Source: Flavobacterium sp. DG2-3 (GTDB lineage Bacteria > Bacteroidota > Bacteroidia > Flavobacteriales > Flavobacteriaceae). Taken from it: a stretch of 64,000 nucleotides of DNA. The position numbers were made by a program, and so were the translations under genes. The notes under the pieces were generated by a model, which was not told where the DNA came from, ran no database searches, and saw only the letters and a list, made by a program, of their open reading frames with translations. Location of the stretch: assembly GCF_030730925.1 (NCBI RefSeq), contig NZ_JAVAMB010000004.1, forward strand, positions 62,001-126,000, in the 5' to 3' direction. How positions within the stretch are numbered: position 1 is the stretch's first letter; each line of letters begins with the position of its first letter. Below are positions 16,910 to 25,128 of this stretch, piece by piece.

Positions 16910-18590
16910 CTTATTTATTCTGCTGCTTTTTTTCTCCTGTCAGGAGAAACCTTCTATTGCTATTAAACCTGAAACATCACGAAAGAACGCTAATATTTTA
17001 CAACAAAATGCAGTTGATAATTTTAAAAAAGGCAATTATAATAGTGCTTTTTATTACTTCAATAAGTCTAAACTAGAATATGAAGCTACTAAAGACAGTG
17101 CCGACATTGTCTTTAACCTTATTCAAATGGCCAACATTCAGCAAATAAATGGTGACTATTATGGAAGTAAGGAAACTTTAACAGAAGCATTACCCTACGC
17201 TAAAAATGATTACAATTATTCTGCTGCAATAAACAATCTTTTTGGCATCGCAGATAAAGAACTTTCTTTATACAACGATGCTATTTTTTATTATAGTCAA
17301 GCAATCAAAGGGGTTACAGATTCTATTTCAACCATTTCCCCATTAAATAATATCGCTGTAGTTTACATTAAACAGAAAAAATATGATAATGCTGTTCAAA
17401 TTCTAGAATCTATATTAAATAAAAAGTTTCTAGACAATAAACCTTCATCTATAAAAAGTAAAGCACGGGTTACTGATAATCTAGGTTTTGCTTACTTCAA
17501 AAAAGGATTAAACTCGAAAGGTCTTGATTTGTTAAACGAAGGTTTAAAATTAAGAATACAACTCAACGATGAATATGGCTCTATGGGAAGTTATCTTCAT
17601 TTGGCTGAGTTTTATTCTCAAACAGATATTAAAAAATCAAATGATTATGCTAAAAAAGCTTTCGAAATTGCAACCAAATTTAATAGTGTTGATGAACGGC
17701 TGAAAGCATTATCTTTATTAATCGCTAATAATTCTGATGCAAAATATGCCCAGAAATACATCGCAATTAATGACAGTATTATTACGGTGCGAAATAATTT
17801 TAAAAACAAATTTGCCAAAATAAAATACGATTCGAAAAAAGAAAAAGACGAAAACCAAAAACTTCGTTTAGAAAGAGCTGAAAATTTAGTAGCATTAAAA
17901 GATGCTGAAATAGAAAGAGCAATATTTATTGCTTGCTTTATAATCTTTCTGGTTTTAGTGGTTTATTTTAAAAAACAATATGACTATAGAAATCGTATAA
18001 AGAACATCAAAACAGCATACGATACCGAAACCCGAATTGCCAAAGACATTCACGACGGATTAGCAAATGATGTTTTTCATGCCATTACCTTTACACAAAC
18101 CCAGCCATTAGCCAATGAGAATAGCAAAGAAAATCTGTTGCAAAAACTAGACGACATTTATTCGCGAGTTCGTGGAATTTCTCGAGAAAATAATGATATC
18201 GATACTGGTCCAAATTATTCAAAAAATTTAAAAGAAATGCTTTCAACTTATAATAGTAGCGAAACAAACGTTATTATTAATGGCGCCGAAAAAATAAACT
18301 GGGATTCGGTAGAACATTTAAAAAAAGTTGCCATTCAGAGAGTTTTGCATGAGTTAATGGTCAACATGAAAAAACACAGTGACGCTTCTATTGTTGCTTT
18401 AAAGTTTGAAAGCGCTTCAAATTCCTTAATTATAAATTATTCGGATAACGGAAAAGGCTGCGAAATAGCTAAAATTATAAAAAATGGTTTACAAAATATG
18501 GAAAACCGTATTTTGTCTAATAAAGGAACTATTACTTTTGACACTGAACCTAATAAAGGTTTTAAAGTAAAAATAACAATGCCAAAATAA
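16887..18590 (+). CDS. Cassette copy 1: TPR-containing sensor histidine kinase
   Basis: 567 aa. The N-terminal signal segment has a lipobox-like end (LLLFFSCQEK, cysteine 18). It is followed by TPR-type helical repeats at about 30-285 (GNYNSAFYYFNKSK, NGDYYGSKETLTEALPYAK, KKYDNAVQIL, KKGLNSKGLDLLNEGL), a coiled segment rich in KEKDENQKLRLERAE, and a membrane helix at about 350-367. The cytoplasmic kinase has H389 in RIAKDIHDGLANDV (HisKA_3/NarX-like), an N box (VLHELMVNMKKHS) and a G box (DNGKGC). The TPR domain should lie outside the cytoplasm. Its response regulator follows after 6 bases. Expression is probably limited by the hairpin over its start codon. Confidence 0.9.
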   Translation: MLRSPIFFLFILLLFFSCQEKPSIAIKPETSRKNANILQQNAVDNFKKGNYNSAFYYFNKSKLEYEATKDSADIVFNLIQMANIQQINGDYYGSKETLTEALPYAKNDYNYSAAINNLFGIADKELSLYNDAIFYYSQAIKGVTDSISTISPLNNIAVVYIKQKKYDNAVQILESILNKKFLDNKPSSIKSKARVTDNLGFAYFKKGLNSKGLDLLNEGLKLRIQLNDEYGSMGSYLHLAEFYSQTDIKKSNDYAKKAFEIATKFNSVDERLKALSLLIANNSDAKYAQKYIAINDSIITVRNNFKNKFAKIKYDSKKEKDENQKLRLERAENLVALKDAEIERAIFIACFIIFLVLVVYFKKQYDYRNRIKNIKTAYDTETRIAKDIHDGLANDVFHAITFTQTQPLANENSKENLLQKLDDIYSRVRGISRENNDIDTGPNYSKNLKEMLSTYNSSETNVIINGAEKINWDSVEHLKKVAIQRVLHELMVNMKKHSDASIVALKFESASNSLIINYSDNGKGCEIAKIIKNGLQNMENRILSNKGTITFDTEPNKGFKVKITMPK

Positions 18591-18596
18591 GAGCCT

Positions 18597-19265
18597 ATGT
18601 TTAAAAAAGTAATTATTGCCGAAGATTTTGAAGAATTTAATTTAGCCGTAAAACAAACTTTGAGTGACCTCAACATTGTCAATTTTCAGCATGCCAAATA
18701 TTGTGACGATGCTTTTCTAAAAATAAGAAAGGCCATTCAAGATAGTGAACCATATGATTTATTGATTAGTGATCTTTCTTTTAAAAAAGACCATCGAGAG
18801 GTGAAAATCGGAAGTGGCGACGAACTGATTCAAAAAGTTCGTGAACTTCAACCCGATATTAAAATCATCGCTTACTCTATTGAAGATAAGAATGCTCGTA
18901 TAAAATCACTTTTTGAAGATTCTGAAATTAATGCCTTTGTTCTAAAAGGCAGAAACAGTATTGATGAACTCAAAAAAGCGATTTCAATAATTTCAACTTC
19001 AGAGCAAAAATTTATTTCCCCCGAAGTAGCTTCTGCCCTTCAAGAAAAAGGCAACTACGAAATTGATGATGTCGATATTAAAATCCTAAAATATTTATCT
19101 GACGGAACCTCTCAAGATGAAATTATAGAAATTTTTAAAACCAGCGACATTAAACCAAATAGCAAAAGTGCCATGGAAAAAAGATTAGCCAAACTGAAAG
19201 ACTTTTTCAAAGCAAATAATACCATTCATTTGGTTTCCATTACAAAAGATATGGGAATAATTTAA
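18597..19265 (+). CDS. Cassette copy 1: response regulator with atypical C-terminal helix-turn-helix
   Basis: 222 aa. The receiver domain (about 1-135) has E9/D10 in IIAEDFEEF, phosphoacceptor D59 in LLISDLSF, and the switch and lysine segments IIAYSIED and FVLKGRNS. The C-terminal region (about 150-222: DVDIKILKYLSDGTSQDEI, then KPNSKSAMEKRLAKLKDFF) resembles a winged or LuxR-like DNA-binding module but lacks the classic LuxR signature. It is translated from an ATG 6 bases after the kinase stop, so the two are surely co-transcribed. It may regulate the conserved leader and promoter region of its own operon and of cassette copy 2, which lacks a regulator. Confidence 0.88.
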   Translation: MFKKVIIAEDFEEFNLAVKQTLSDLNIVNFQHAKYCDDAFLKIRKAIQDSEPYDLLISDLSFKKDHREVKIGSGDELIQKVRELQPDIKIIAYSIEDKNARIKSLFEDSEINAFVLKGRNSIDELKKAISIISTSEQKFISPEVASALQEKGNYEIDDVDIKILKYLSDGTSQDEIIEIFKTSDIKPNSKSAMEKRLAKLKDFFKANNTIHLVSITKDMGII

Positions 19266-19286
19266 ATTCATATTTCCTCTATTCTA

Positions 19287-19310
19287 AAGCTCCTTCTTGG
19301 GGCTTTTTTT
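19287..19310 (+). terminator. Intrinsic terminator after the kinase-regulator operon
   Basis: AAGCTCC (19287-19293) pairs with GGGGCTT (19299-19305), allowing one G-U pair, with a 5-base loop and a T run to 19310. Confidence 0.75.
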
Positions 19311-19372
19311 ATTTCTAAAATCTAAATTTTACCGATTATGGATTTCCGTAAAATACTGGTTTTGATTGGTTT

Positions 19373-19380
19373 TACTTTTG
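19373..19380 (+). promoter_or_regulatory. -7 promoter element of the HsdR_N-domain gene
   Basis: TACTTTTG matches TAnnTTTG exactly and lies 25 bases before the ATG at 19406. No clear TTG -33 element is seen at the expected spacing, so this is a partial promoter match. Confidence 0.4.
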
Positions 19381-19405
19381 GGTTATTAATTTAAACTATA
19401 AACTT

Positions 19406-20473
19406 ATGGAAATGAATATTCAACTTAAATCGTTAGCAGATAAAATAAATCAGCTGAAAAGTAAAATTGAAACAGAAGAATCTACAAAACATGCTTTTGT
19501 TTTGCCATTCATTCACATTTTAGGATACGATGCATTTAATCCGCTAGAAGTCGTTCCTGAATTTACAGCAGATCTTGGCTTGAAGAAAGGCGAAAAAGTA
19601 GATTATGCTATTTTTCAAAATGGAGAACCTATTATAATCGTAGAGTGCAAAAGCTGGAAAGAAAAACTAACAGTTCACAATTCTCAATTATTCCGTTACT
19701 TTCATGTTACAAAAACTCGATTTGCACTTTTAACAAACGGAATTAATTATCAATTTTTCACAGATTTGGACGATCAAAATAAAATGGATGAAAAACCCTT
19801 TTTAGAATTCGACATCTGCAACCTAAAAGAAAATACGATAAACGAAATTGCTAAATTTCATAAAGCGAATTTTGATGTAAATAATATTGTAAGCAACGCC
19901 AGTTCGCTTAAATACATTAAAGAAATTAAGAAGCTTATTAATGCTGAATTAGAAAGTCCTTCAAATGATTTTACAAAATTATTTGCCAACAAAATATATG
20001 CAGGAAGATTAACCGAAAAAGTTGTCGATGAATTTAAAGATTTGGTCCAGAAATCAGTTAGCCAATTCATTAATGATAAAATTAACGATCGTTTAAATGC
20101 TGCTTTAAGCAAAGAAACGATTAAACAGCAAGATGAAGAAATAACTTCTGTTGAAGATGACAACAAAGTGGTTACAACTGAAGAAGAACTTGATGGCTAT
20201 CGAATAGTGGTTGCTATATTACGCAGAAAACTACCAATTGCTAGAATAGTGTATCGAGATACCCAATCGTATTTTGGAATATTGTTAGATGATAATAATA
20301 GAAAACCATTATGCCGACTTCATTTAAATAGCGGAAGAAAATATATCAGCCTTTTCAATAATAATAAAACCGAAACTAAAATTGCCATATCTTCTATTGA
20401 TGATATCTATCAATACGAGAAAGAATTATTAGAAACTGTGGCGCTTTATGAAACAGAATTAAATCCCGTATAA
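19406..20473 (+). CDS. Stand-alone HsdR N-terminal-domain protein (PD-(D/E)XK nuclease fold)
   Basis: 355 aa. The N-terminal half (about 25-165) matches the type I restriction enzyme R-subunit N-terminal domain. It has D67 in VDYAIF and E80-x-K82 in IIVECKSWK, i.e. the D-x12-E-x-K pattern of a PD-(D/E)XK nuclease core, then FRYFHVTKTRFALLTNGINYQFFTD. There is no helicase motor, methylase or specificity subunit beside it. The C-terminal part (about 245-350) contains a small domain with VVAILRRKLP and KPLCRLHLNS, typical of DUF-type nuclease accessory regions. It may be an orphan defence or DNA-repair nuclease, or may have lost activity. It follows the cassette 1 operon after a terminator. Confidence 0.8.
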   Translation: MEMNIQLKSLADKINQLKSKIETEESTKHAFVLPFIHILGYDAFNPLEVVPEFTADLGLKKGEKVDYAIFQNGEPIIIVECKSWKEKLTVHNSQLFRYFHVTKTRFALLTNGINYQFFTDLDDQNKMDEKPFLEFDICNLKENTINEIAKFHKANFDVNNIVSNASSLKYIKEIKKLINAELESPSNDFTKLFANKIYAGRLTEKVVDEFKDLVQKSVSQFINDKINDRLNAALSKETIKQQDEEITSVEDDNKVVTTEEELDGYRIVVAILRRKLPIARIVYRDTQSYFGILLDDNNRKPLCRLHLNSGRKYISLFNNNKTETKIAISSIDDIYQYEKELLETVALYETELNPV

Positions 20474-20562
20474 GTACTTATTACAAAGAATTTAATTCTA
20501 ATTAGATTTATCCCAGCTAAATGAGACAAAATGTTTAGCTTCTAACCAAACCCCATTCGCCT

Positions 20563-20979
20563 ATGCTAAAAAATTACTCTCTTCTATTTGCATTACTATT
20601 TATATTTTCCTGTAAAAAAGCCAGCGCCCCTCCTCCTCCGCAGCCAGAAACAAGTTCGTTTTATAAAAATGTCATTACTGCAGATGACCGTAAAACCATC
20701 ACCGCAGAAGAAGCCAAAACGTACCATGTCAATTCAACTTATAAATACGAATATAGAACGGGGCATCCAGGACATTATAAGTATAATTATCATGTAAAAG
20801 GAATAAACATTAAAGCCGATTCGGTTTTTGGAAACATAAATACGGAGGGAAAATACGGCGCAGGAATATTAATAACGGATACTGTGCCTGAACTAGAGAT
20901 TAATACAGAATGGGTTTCTCACGGGAAACTCAAAGCTGTTGATAAAAAAGGAAACGAATATCAGCTGGTTGTTAAGTAA
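20563..20979 (+). CDS. Lipoprotein of unknown function
   Basis: 138 aa. The signal peptide has a lipobox IFSC (cysteine 17), then KKASAPPPPQPETSSF, a short proline-rich linker. The remaining roughly 100 residues are rich in Tyr, Lys and Gly (YKYEYRTGHPGHYKYNYHVKG) and look beta-rich. It may be anchored in the envelope. It lies 89 bases after the HsdR_N-domain gene on the same strand and just before another small secreted protein. No family was recognised. Confidence 0.7.
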   Translation: MLKNYSLLFALLFIFSCKKASAPPPPQPETSSFYKNVITADDRKTITAEEAKTYHVNSTYKYEYRTGHPGHYKYNYHVKGINIKADSVFGNINTEGKYGAGILITDTVPELEINTEWVSHGKLKAVDKKGNEYQLVVK

Positions 20980-21091
20980 TTAGATAATTTGTCAATTTGA
21001 AAATTAGATAATGCTTACTATTGTTTTTGAGTTTCTTTTTTTTCTTTTTTCTATCCTCTTTGCTCTTCACTCTTTTTTTAAATACCACATT

Positions 21092-21301
21092 ATGAAATAC
21101 ACTTTACTCTTTTTATTTTTAATTCTAAGTTCTTTTCACCCCGTCGAAACATCCGTTTATATCTGCGGGCCGACGGGAGCTAAAAGATACCATTACAAAG
21201 AAACCTGTCGCGGATTATCTTCCTGTAGTCATGAAATCGTTAAAACATCACTTAAACAAGCTCAAGGTTTAGGCTTGACGATCTGCGGATGGGAAGATTA
21301 A
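21092..21301 (+). CDS. Small secreted cysteine-containing protein
   Basis: 69 aa from the ATG at 21092. The signal peptide is KYTLLFLFLILSSFHPV, followed by a compact domain with VYICGPTGAKRYHYKETCRG, a further cysteine in SSCSHEI and a C-terminal GLTICGWED. The Cys-x8-YH-x4-Cys pattern suggests a small disulfide or metal-binding fold conserved in Bacteroidota, often annotated as hypothetical. An earlier in-frame ATG at 21011 would put a second hydrophobic stretch in front of the signal peptide, so the shorter start is preferred. Confidence 0.65.
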   Translation: MKYTLLFLFLILSSFHPVETSVYICGPTGAKRYHYKETCRGLSSCSHEIVKTSLKQAQGLGLTICGWED

Positions 21302-21393
21302 AACGCCTTTATTTTGTTATTTAATTATTTGATAATAATCACTTTACAATAAATTCACATTAGTTTTATTAATTTGATATAAAACTAATCGTT

Positions 21394-21477
21394 ATGAAAT
21401 TCTTTAATCTAAAATTTCTAGTATCTTTCAAAGAATGGCTTTTTCTAAGAGCAATGCAATCTTCTTTCCTACACTAA
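21394..21477 (+). CDS. Possible 27-codon small ORF upstream of beta-glucosidase
   Basis: ATG at 21394 to TAA at 21477 encodes 27 residues with alternating hydrophobic and basic residues (MKFFNLKFLVSFKEWLF). It lies 33 bases before the GH1 gene. It could be a leader peptide or chance; there is no paralogue in the window to support it. Confidence 0.2.
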   Translation: MKFFNLKFLVSFKEWLFLRAMQSSFLH

Positions 21478-21510
21478 TAAACACTTAATTACAAAGGAAA
21501 AACCGATTGA

Positions 21511-22863
21511 ATGAATAAAGTTGAAAGCTCATTTCTGAATAAAAACCAATTTGGCGAAGATTTCTTGTGGGGTGTGTCAACCGCCGCTTTCCAAATTGAA
21601 GGTGCACATGATTCTGACGGAAAAGGTTCTTCTATCTGGGACGTTTTTACTTCTCAAAAGGGAAAAATTAAAAACGGACATCATGCCTTAACTGCCTGCG
21701 ATTTCTACAATTGCTATCAGGACGACATTAATTTAATTAAGGAATTAAATATTCCGAATTTTAGATTCTCTATCAGCTGGACTAGAATTATGCCAACTGG
21801 TATTCATCCTGTTAATCAGGCGGGTATTGATTACTACAACAAAATTATTGATTCACTTCTAGCTTCTGGCATCGAACCATGGATAACACTTTATCATTGG
21901 GATCTTCCGCATGCTTTAGAAGTAAAAGGAGGCTGGACAAACAGAGAATCTGTTTCGTGGTTTAAAGAATATGTGGAAGTCTGCGTACAATATTTTGGAG
22001 ATCGTGTCAAAAACTGGATGGTCATTAACGAGCCTTCTGTATTTACGGGAGCTGGCTATTTTTTAGGCATTCATGCACCTGGCAAAAAAGGCATTACCAA
22101 TTACTTAAAAGCCATGCATCACGTTACTCTGGCAACTGCTGCTGGAGCTAAAATAATTCGCGAACGAGTTCCTCATGCAAATATCGGAACTACTTTTTCA
22201 TGCACGCATATCGAACCCGCGACAGAAAGTGCAAAAGATATTGAAGCCGCAAAACGTGTGGACACTTTACTGAACAGAACTTTTATAGAACCTATTTTAG
22301 GATTAGGATATCCGGAGAAAGATCTTCCTGTTCTTAAAAAACTCAATAATTACATTTTAGAGGACGATTTAAACAATCTAGATTTCGATTTTGATTTCAT
22401 TGGTTTACAATGTTATACCCGAGAAGTGGTAAAATCTTCCATGCTTACACCTTATATTGGCGCCGAATTGGTAAGTGCCGAAAAAAGAAATGTAATTGCA
22501 ACCGATATGGGCTGGGAAGTTTATCCGCCTGCCTTATATCATGTCTTGAAAAAATTTAATGATTATAACGGAATCCGAAAAATCATTATTACCGAAAACG
22601 GTGCCGCTTTTCCTGATACTGTAACAAATGGAAAAGTTCATGATATAAAACGAACACACTACATACAAGATCATTTAGAACAGATTTTAAAAGCCAAAGA
22701 AGACGGTTTAAATGTCGACGGCTACTTCGTATGGACTCTAACCGATAACTTTGAATGGGCCGAAGGTTATAATGCACGATTTGGCTTAATTCATGTCGAT
22801 TTTGAGACACAAAAGCGCACGATCAAAAATTCTGGACTTTGGTTTAAGGATTTTTTATCCTAG
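21511..22863 (+). CDS. Glycoside hydrolase family 1 beta-glucosidase
   Basis: 450 aa, typical GH1 length, a complete (beta/alpha)8 barrel. It begins FGEDFLWGVSTAAFQIEGA. The acid/base E174 is in VINEPS, the nucleophile E362 is in IITENGAAF, the substrate-binding motif WDLPHALE is present, and the aglycone-site motif is DNFEWAEGYNARFG. There is no signal peptide, so it is probably a cytoplasmic enzyme hydrolysing cellobiose or other beta-glucosides. It is monocistronic and followed by a long perfect inverted repeat. No sugar transporter or regulator lies beside it. Confidence 0.94.
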   Translation: MNKVESSFLNKNQFGEDFLWGVSTAAFQIEGAHDSDGKGSSIWDVFTSQKGKIKNGHHALTACDFYNCYQDDINLIKELNIPNFRFSISWTRIMPTGIHPVNQAGIDYYNKIIDSLLASGIEPWITLYHWDLPHALEVKGGWTNRESVSWFKEYVEVCVQYFGDRVKNWMVINEPSVFTGAGYFLGIHAPGKKGITNYLKAMHHVTLATAAGAKIIRERVPHANIGTTFSCTHIEPATESAKDIEAAKRVDTLLNRTFIEPILGLGYPEKDLPVLKKLNNYILEDDLNNLDFDFDFIGLQCYTREVVKSSMLTPYIGAELVSAEKRNVIATDMGWEVYPPALYHVLKKFNDYNGIRKIIITENGAAFPDTVTNGKVHDIKRTHYIQDHLEQILKAKEDGLNVDGYFVWTLTDNFEWAEGYNARFGLIHVDFETQKRTIKNSGLWFKDFLS

Positions 22864-22876
22864 GCTTATTTCTTAA

Positions 22877-22995
22877 ACGCAAAGGACGCAAGGTTTTTTA
22901 TCTTAAGTTACTTATAAAAAACGCAAAGTTCGCAAAGCTTTATCCATAAATAGCTTTGCGAACTTTGCGTTTATCTTTGCGTGCCTTGCGGTTAA
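22877..22995. repeat. GCAAAGTTCGCAAAG-type intergenic inverted repeat
   Basis: A perfect 20-bp dyad has arms 22920-22939 and 22952-22971, beginning AACGCAAAGTTCGCAAAGCT on the left. It is surrounded by further CGCAAAGG and CTTTGCG words (22877-22890 and 22976-22992). The same word family recurs at 49981-50095. It lies between convergent genes (GH1 and a lipoprotein) and may also terminate transcription. Confidence 0.75.
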
Positions 22996-23002
22996 AAACT
23001 TT

Positions 23003-23368
23003 TTAACGAACTCTATACTTGTAACTTTGTTTTAAGATTCCCACGTGAATTTTGCCATTATTTTTTAAATGAGCCGTAACCATAATATATTTTTCTTCTG
23101 GATACTTTACCTCAAAATTAAAAGTGGTGTCTTTAGCTTTTATCTGAAGCAAGTGTTTTCCTTCACCAGATGTTGATAGTCCAACTGTTTCGTAAGTAGG
23201 CAATGCTTCTGTTGCTTTCAAATTAATATCCTGCATTTTTTCTTTATCCAGAAATACTTCCAGTTTTAAATTATCCAATTTCATATTTGTCGGCTGTTCA
23301 AACGACACGACATATTTTTTACAGCCAAAAAAGCAAAAAACAATTAATAGTATTAGGAACTTTTTCAT
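23003..23368 (-). CDS. Lipoprotein of unknown function
   Basis: 121 aa. The signal peptide MKKFLILLIVFCFFGC has a lipobox cysteine at 16, followed by about 100 beta-rich residues (LDNLKLEVFLDKEKM, GEGKHLLQIKAKDTTFNFEV, YIMVTAHLKNNGKIHVGI). The fold could be an immunoglobulin-like sandwich. It is monocistronic on the minus strand. No family was recognised and no functional residue stands out. Confidence 0.65.
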   Translation of the reverse strand: MKKFLILLIVFCFFGCKKYVVSFEQPTNMKLDNLKLEVFLDKEKMQDINLKATEALPTYETVGLSTSGEGKHLLQIKAKDTTFNFEVKYPEEKYIMVTAHLKNNGKIHVGILKQSYKYRVR

Positions 23369-23727
23369 AAATAGTATTTTAAACTAAACGATTATCTAAA
23401 GGTAAATTTTATTTATAATTGTTTGCTAAATATAGACAATTTTTGTGCATTTCAGCTATCGAAAAAAAGTACATTTTGCTACTGGAGAAGTGATATTTCG
23501 CAGTTCAAAAAAAACTTTTTTTACTCAAAAAAATCGTTATTTTATTGATTTTTAGTTGTTTTATCAATATATTTTTCGTATATTTATAGTGTAAATAACC
23601 ATTAATTATATGCCAAAAAACAAATTTTCTACATGCCTAAATTATCTTCTCAAAAATTATTATTTTACTTCTTCAAACATTTTATTTTTCAAAATGTTTT
23701 CAAGTTTCATTTCCGAAACTGCTTTTT
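23369..23727. other. Intergenic region with a 9-bp hairpin
   Basis: About 360 A+T-rich bases. The only structure seen is AAACATTTT/AAAATGTTT (23675-23683 with 23691-23699), a perfect stem just downstream of the minus-strand membrane-protein gene that may act as its terminator. A 62-codon plus-strand frame (23610-23798) runs antisense into that gene and is not accepted. Confidence 0.4.
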
Positions 23728-24354
23728 CTAATCTTTTTTCTGCACCAGATATAAACACGCAGAAGAAATTAGAGCAACAGCTCCAACCGCAACCGTAATT
23801 ATTTTTCGAGGATATATTTTCTGAACCATTTTTTTAGAAAACAAACTCGCAAAATCCAATAAAGAATTTTCTGTTTTAGAAACTTCTTTAGACTCTTCAT
23901 GCCCATTATTCACCAAAACATTTTTTTCTATGCCATTATTATCGATTTCGACAGCAACCTCCCTTAAATTTTTAATCTGTTTTGCATCTTCAATTCTACA
24001 TTTTTCATTAAACTTTTTAAAAGGTCGAGGCTGAAAATCGACAAGTATTGCGGCAAGATTTATGGCATCAATATTTGATGGATGCGTTTCGCCTTTAAAG
24101 AAGGTTTCAATTGGCCTAAACTTATCTTTCTGGTCTTTAAACTTATTCTTTTGAGTATGATTAAAATCTAAACAGAACAAATTCCGAAAAACATTTAAAT
24201 CGTCTTGAGTCGGGTTATCTTCAAAAATAATCCAGCATAAGTCACGGAGTTTACCGCGCGACGGATTGTATAAAAAATCAAAATACTCTCCCTCTTTTTC
24301 GGTCTCGTATTTCATTTTAATTGCTTTAATATATTCTTCTAATGTATTATTCAT
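23728..24354 (-). CDS. Cassette copy 2: shorter paralogue of the single-pass membrane protein
   Basis: 208 aa from the ATG at 24354. That start gives MNNTLEEYIKAIKMKYETE, which aligns with the start of the 15316-16266 protein. An upstream in-frame ATG at 24396 would add 14 residues that derive from a duplicated piece of this gene (see 24361-24440). The cytoplasmic helical domain (1-135) with LAAILVDFQPRPFKKF is conserved. The membrane helix is near the C-terminus (TVAVGAVALISSACLYLV). The protein stops six residues after it, so the cysteine-bearing extracytoplasmic domain of copy 1 is missing. No remnant of that domain was seen downstream. Confidence 0.7.
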   Translation of the reverse strand: MNNTLEEYIKAIKMKYETEKEGEYFDFLYNPSRGKLRDLCWIIFEDNPTQDDLNVFRNLFCLDFNHTQKNKFKDQKDKFRPIETFFKGETHPSNIDAINLAAILVDFQPRPFKKFNEKCRIEDAKQIKNLREVAVEIDNNGIEKNVLVNNGHEESKEVSKTENSLLDFASLFSKKMVQKIYPRKIITVAVGAVALISSACLYLVQKKD

Positions 24355-24360
24355 CTTGCC

Positions 24361-24440
24361 TTTTTTAGGAACTTCTTTAGACTCATTAATTTTCATTTTT
24401 CACCAAAACAATTTTTATATGCCATTATTTTCGACTTCTC
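24361..24440 (-). pseudogene. Duplicated fragment of the adjacent membrane-protein gene
   Basis: 24361-24440 matches 23871-23953, inside the membrane-protein gene, in the same orientation. Shared words are AACTTCTTTAGACTC, TTCACCAAAACA and TATGCCATTATT. The fragment has no open frame of its own beyond a few codons and abuts the gene start. It is either a tandem partial duplication or a relic of a third paralogue. Confidence 0.55.
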
Positions 24441-24698
24441 TGATTAACCCTTCTCAGCACTTTCAATTTTTATTCCAAAATCTATATTATTTCTATATTT
24501 TTTTTAATTGTTCTCAGCCAACTTTTGAAGAACTTTTTGCATCTATAATAATAAAGATTTGTTTAGAATTAAATAAAAAATTAATGTCAAAATAGGCGTC
24601 GATTTTTCGCTTTTACTGGGAATTCTTGGGAATCTCAGGAATACGTGGGAATTCTGGGAATCCCTTGTCAACAGTGGCCTAGAAACGCCTTTCCTTTG

Positions 24699-24923
24699 TA
24701 TCAGAAATTAGTTCAAGTTTTGTCTGCAGACTAAAACAAAAATATAAAACTAGTTCTAATTAACATTGTGGAAAACCGTAAGACCGAGTTTATTCGGGAA
24801 GTATAAATTACGTCTTACCGTTCTACACGATCGACTTCCCAAAATCAAATTGGTATTGCTTTCAGAAGCTCTGAATATGATTCGGACGGCCATACCTATG
24901 TCTAATTTCTAAATTAAATTAAA
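24699..24923 (+). promoter_or_regulatory. Cassette copy 2: conserved structured leader
   Basis: This region aligns with 16411-16643. TTCCTTTG at 24691-24698 (one mismatch to TAnnTTTG) with TTG at 24665-24667 may be the promoter. The palindrome is GTCTGCAGAC (24722-24731), where copy 1 has ATCTGCAGAT. The stem GGGAAGT/ACTTCCC is at 24796-24802 with 24834-24840. GTAAGAC (24778-24784) can pair with GTCTTAC (24812-24818). GGTAT/ATACC (24852-24856 with 24892-24896) encloses a TTCAGA/TCTGAA hairpin (24861-24875). The retained stems with changed sequence support function. The ligand or regulator is unknown. Confidence 0.6.
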
Positions 24924-25091
24924 ATGAAAAAACTAATACTATTCATAGCTTTCGCGCTATTGTTCACTATATTTTCTTGTACTCCTGATGAGTTCGAGAC
25001 TCAACCAACAAAAAAAGTTGAAAAACCTATTGATAAGGCACATGCTGGCCCTGGTGATCATTTACCACCACCACCACCGCCAGAAGAATAA
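24924..25091 (+). CDS. Cassette copy 2: small lipoprotein with polyproline tail
   Basis: 55 aa. The signal peptide MKKLILFIAFALLFTIFSC has a lipobox cysteine at 19. The mature part begins TPDEFETQPTKKVEKP and ends in HLPPPPPPEE. It is the paralogue of 16644-16835, sharing the C-T-x-DE-x-ET pattern just after the lipidated cysteine and a proline-rich end. It sits 55 bases before the kinase gene, in the same position as in copy 1. The mature peptide is only 37 residues, too short for a globular domain, so a structural, signalling or wall-spanning role is more likely than catalysis. Confidence 0.8.
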   Translation: MKKLILFIAFALLFTIFSCTPDEFETQPTKKVEKPIDKAHAGPGDHLPPPPPPEE

Positions 25092-25128
25092 AAATATATG
25101 TTTTTAGTGTTTAATAAATTACTATTTT

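Noticed and set aside
19339-19395. 18-codon hydrophobic ORF before the HsdR_N-domain gene
   Set aside because: It contains the likely -7 promoter box of the next gene near its end and has no conserved partner; probably chance.
22877-22995. Possible CRISPR-like repeats
   Set aside because: The words are periodic and form one inverted repeat; there are no unique spacers of constant length and no cas genes.
23610-23798. 62-codon plus-strand frame
   Set aside because: It overlaps antisense the end of the cassette 2 membrane-protein gene and mirrors its codons; composition is Phe/Leu rich from A+T-rich DNA.
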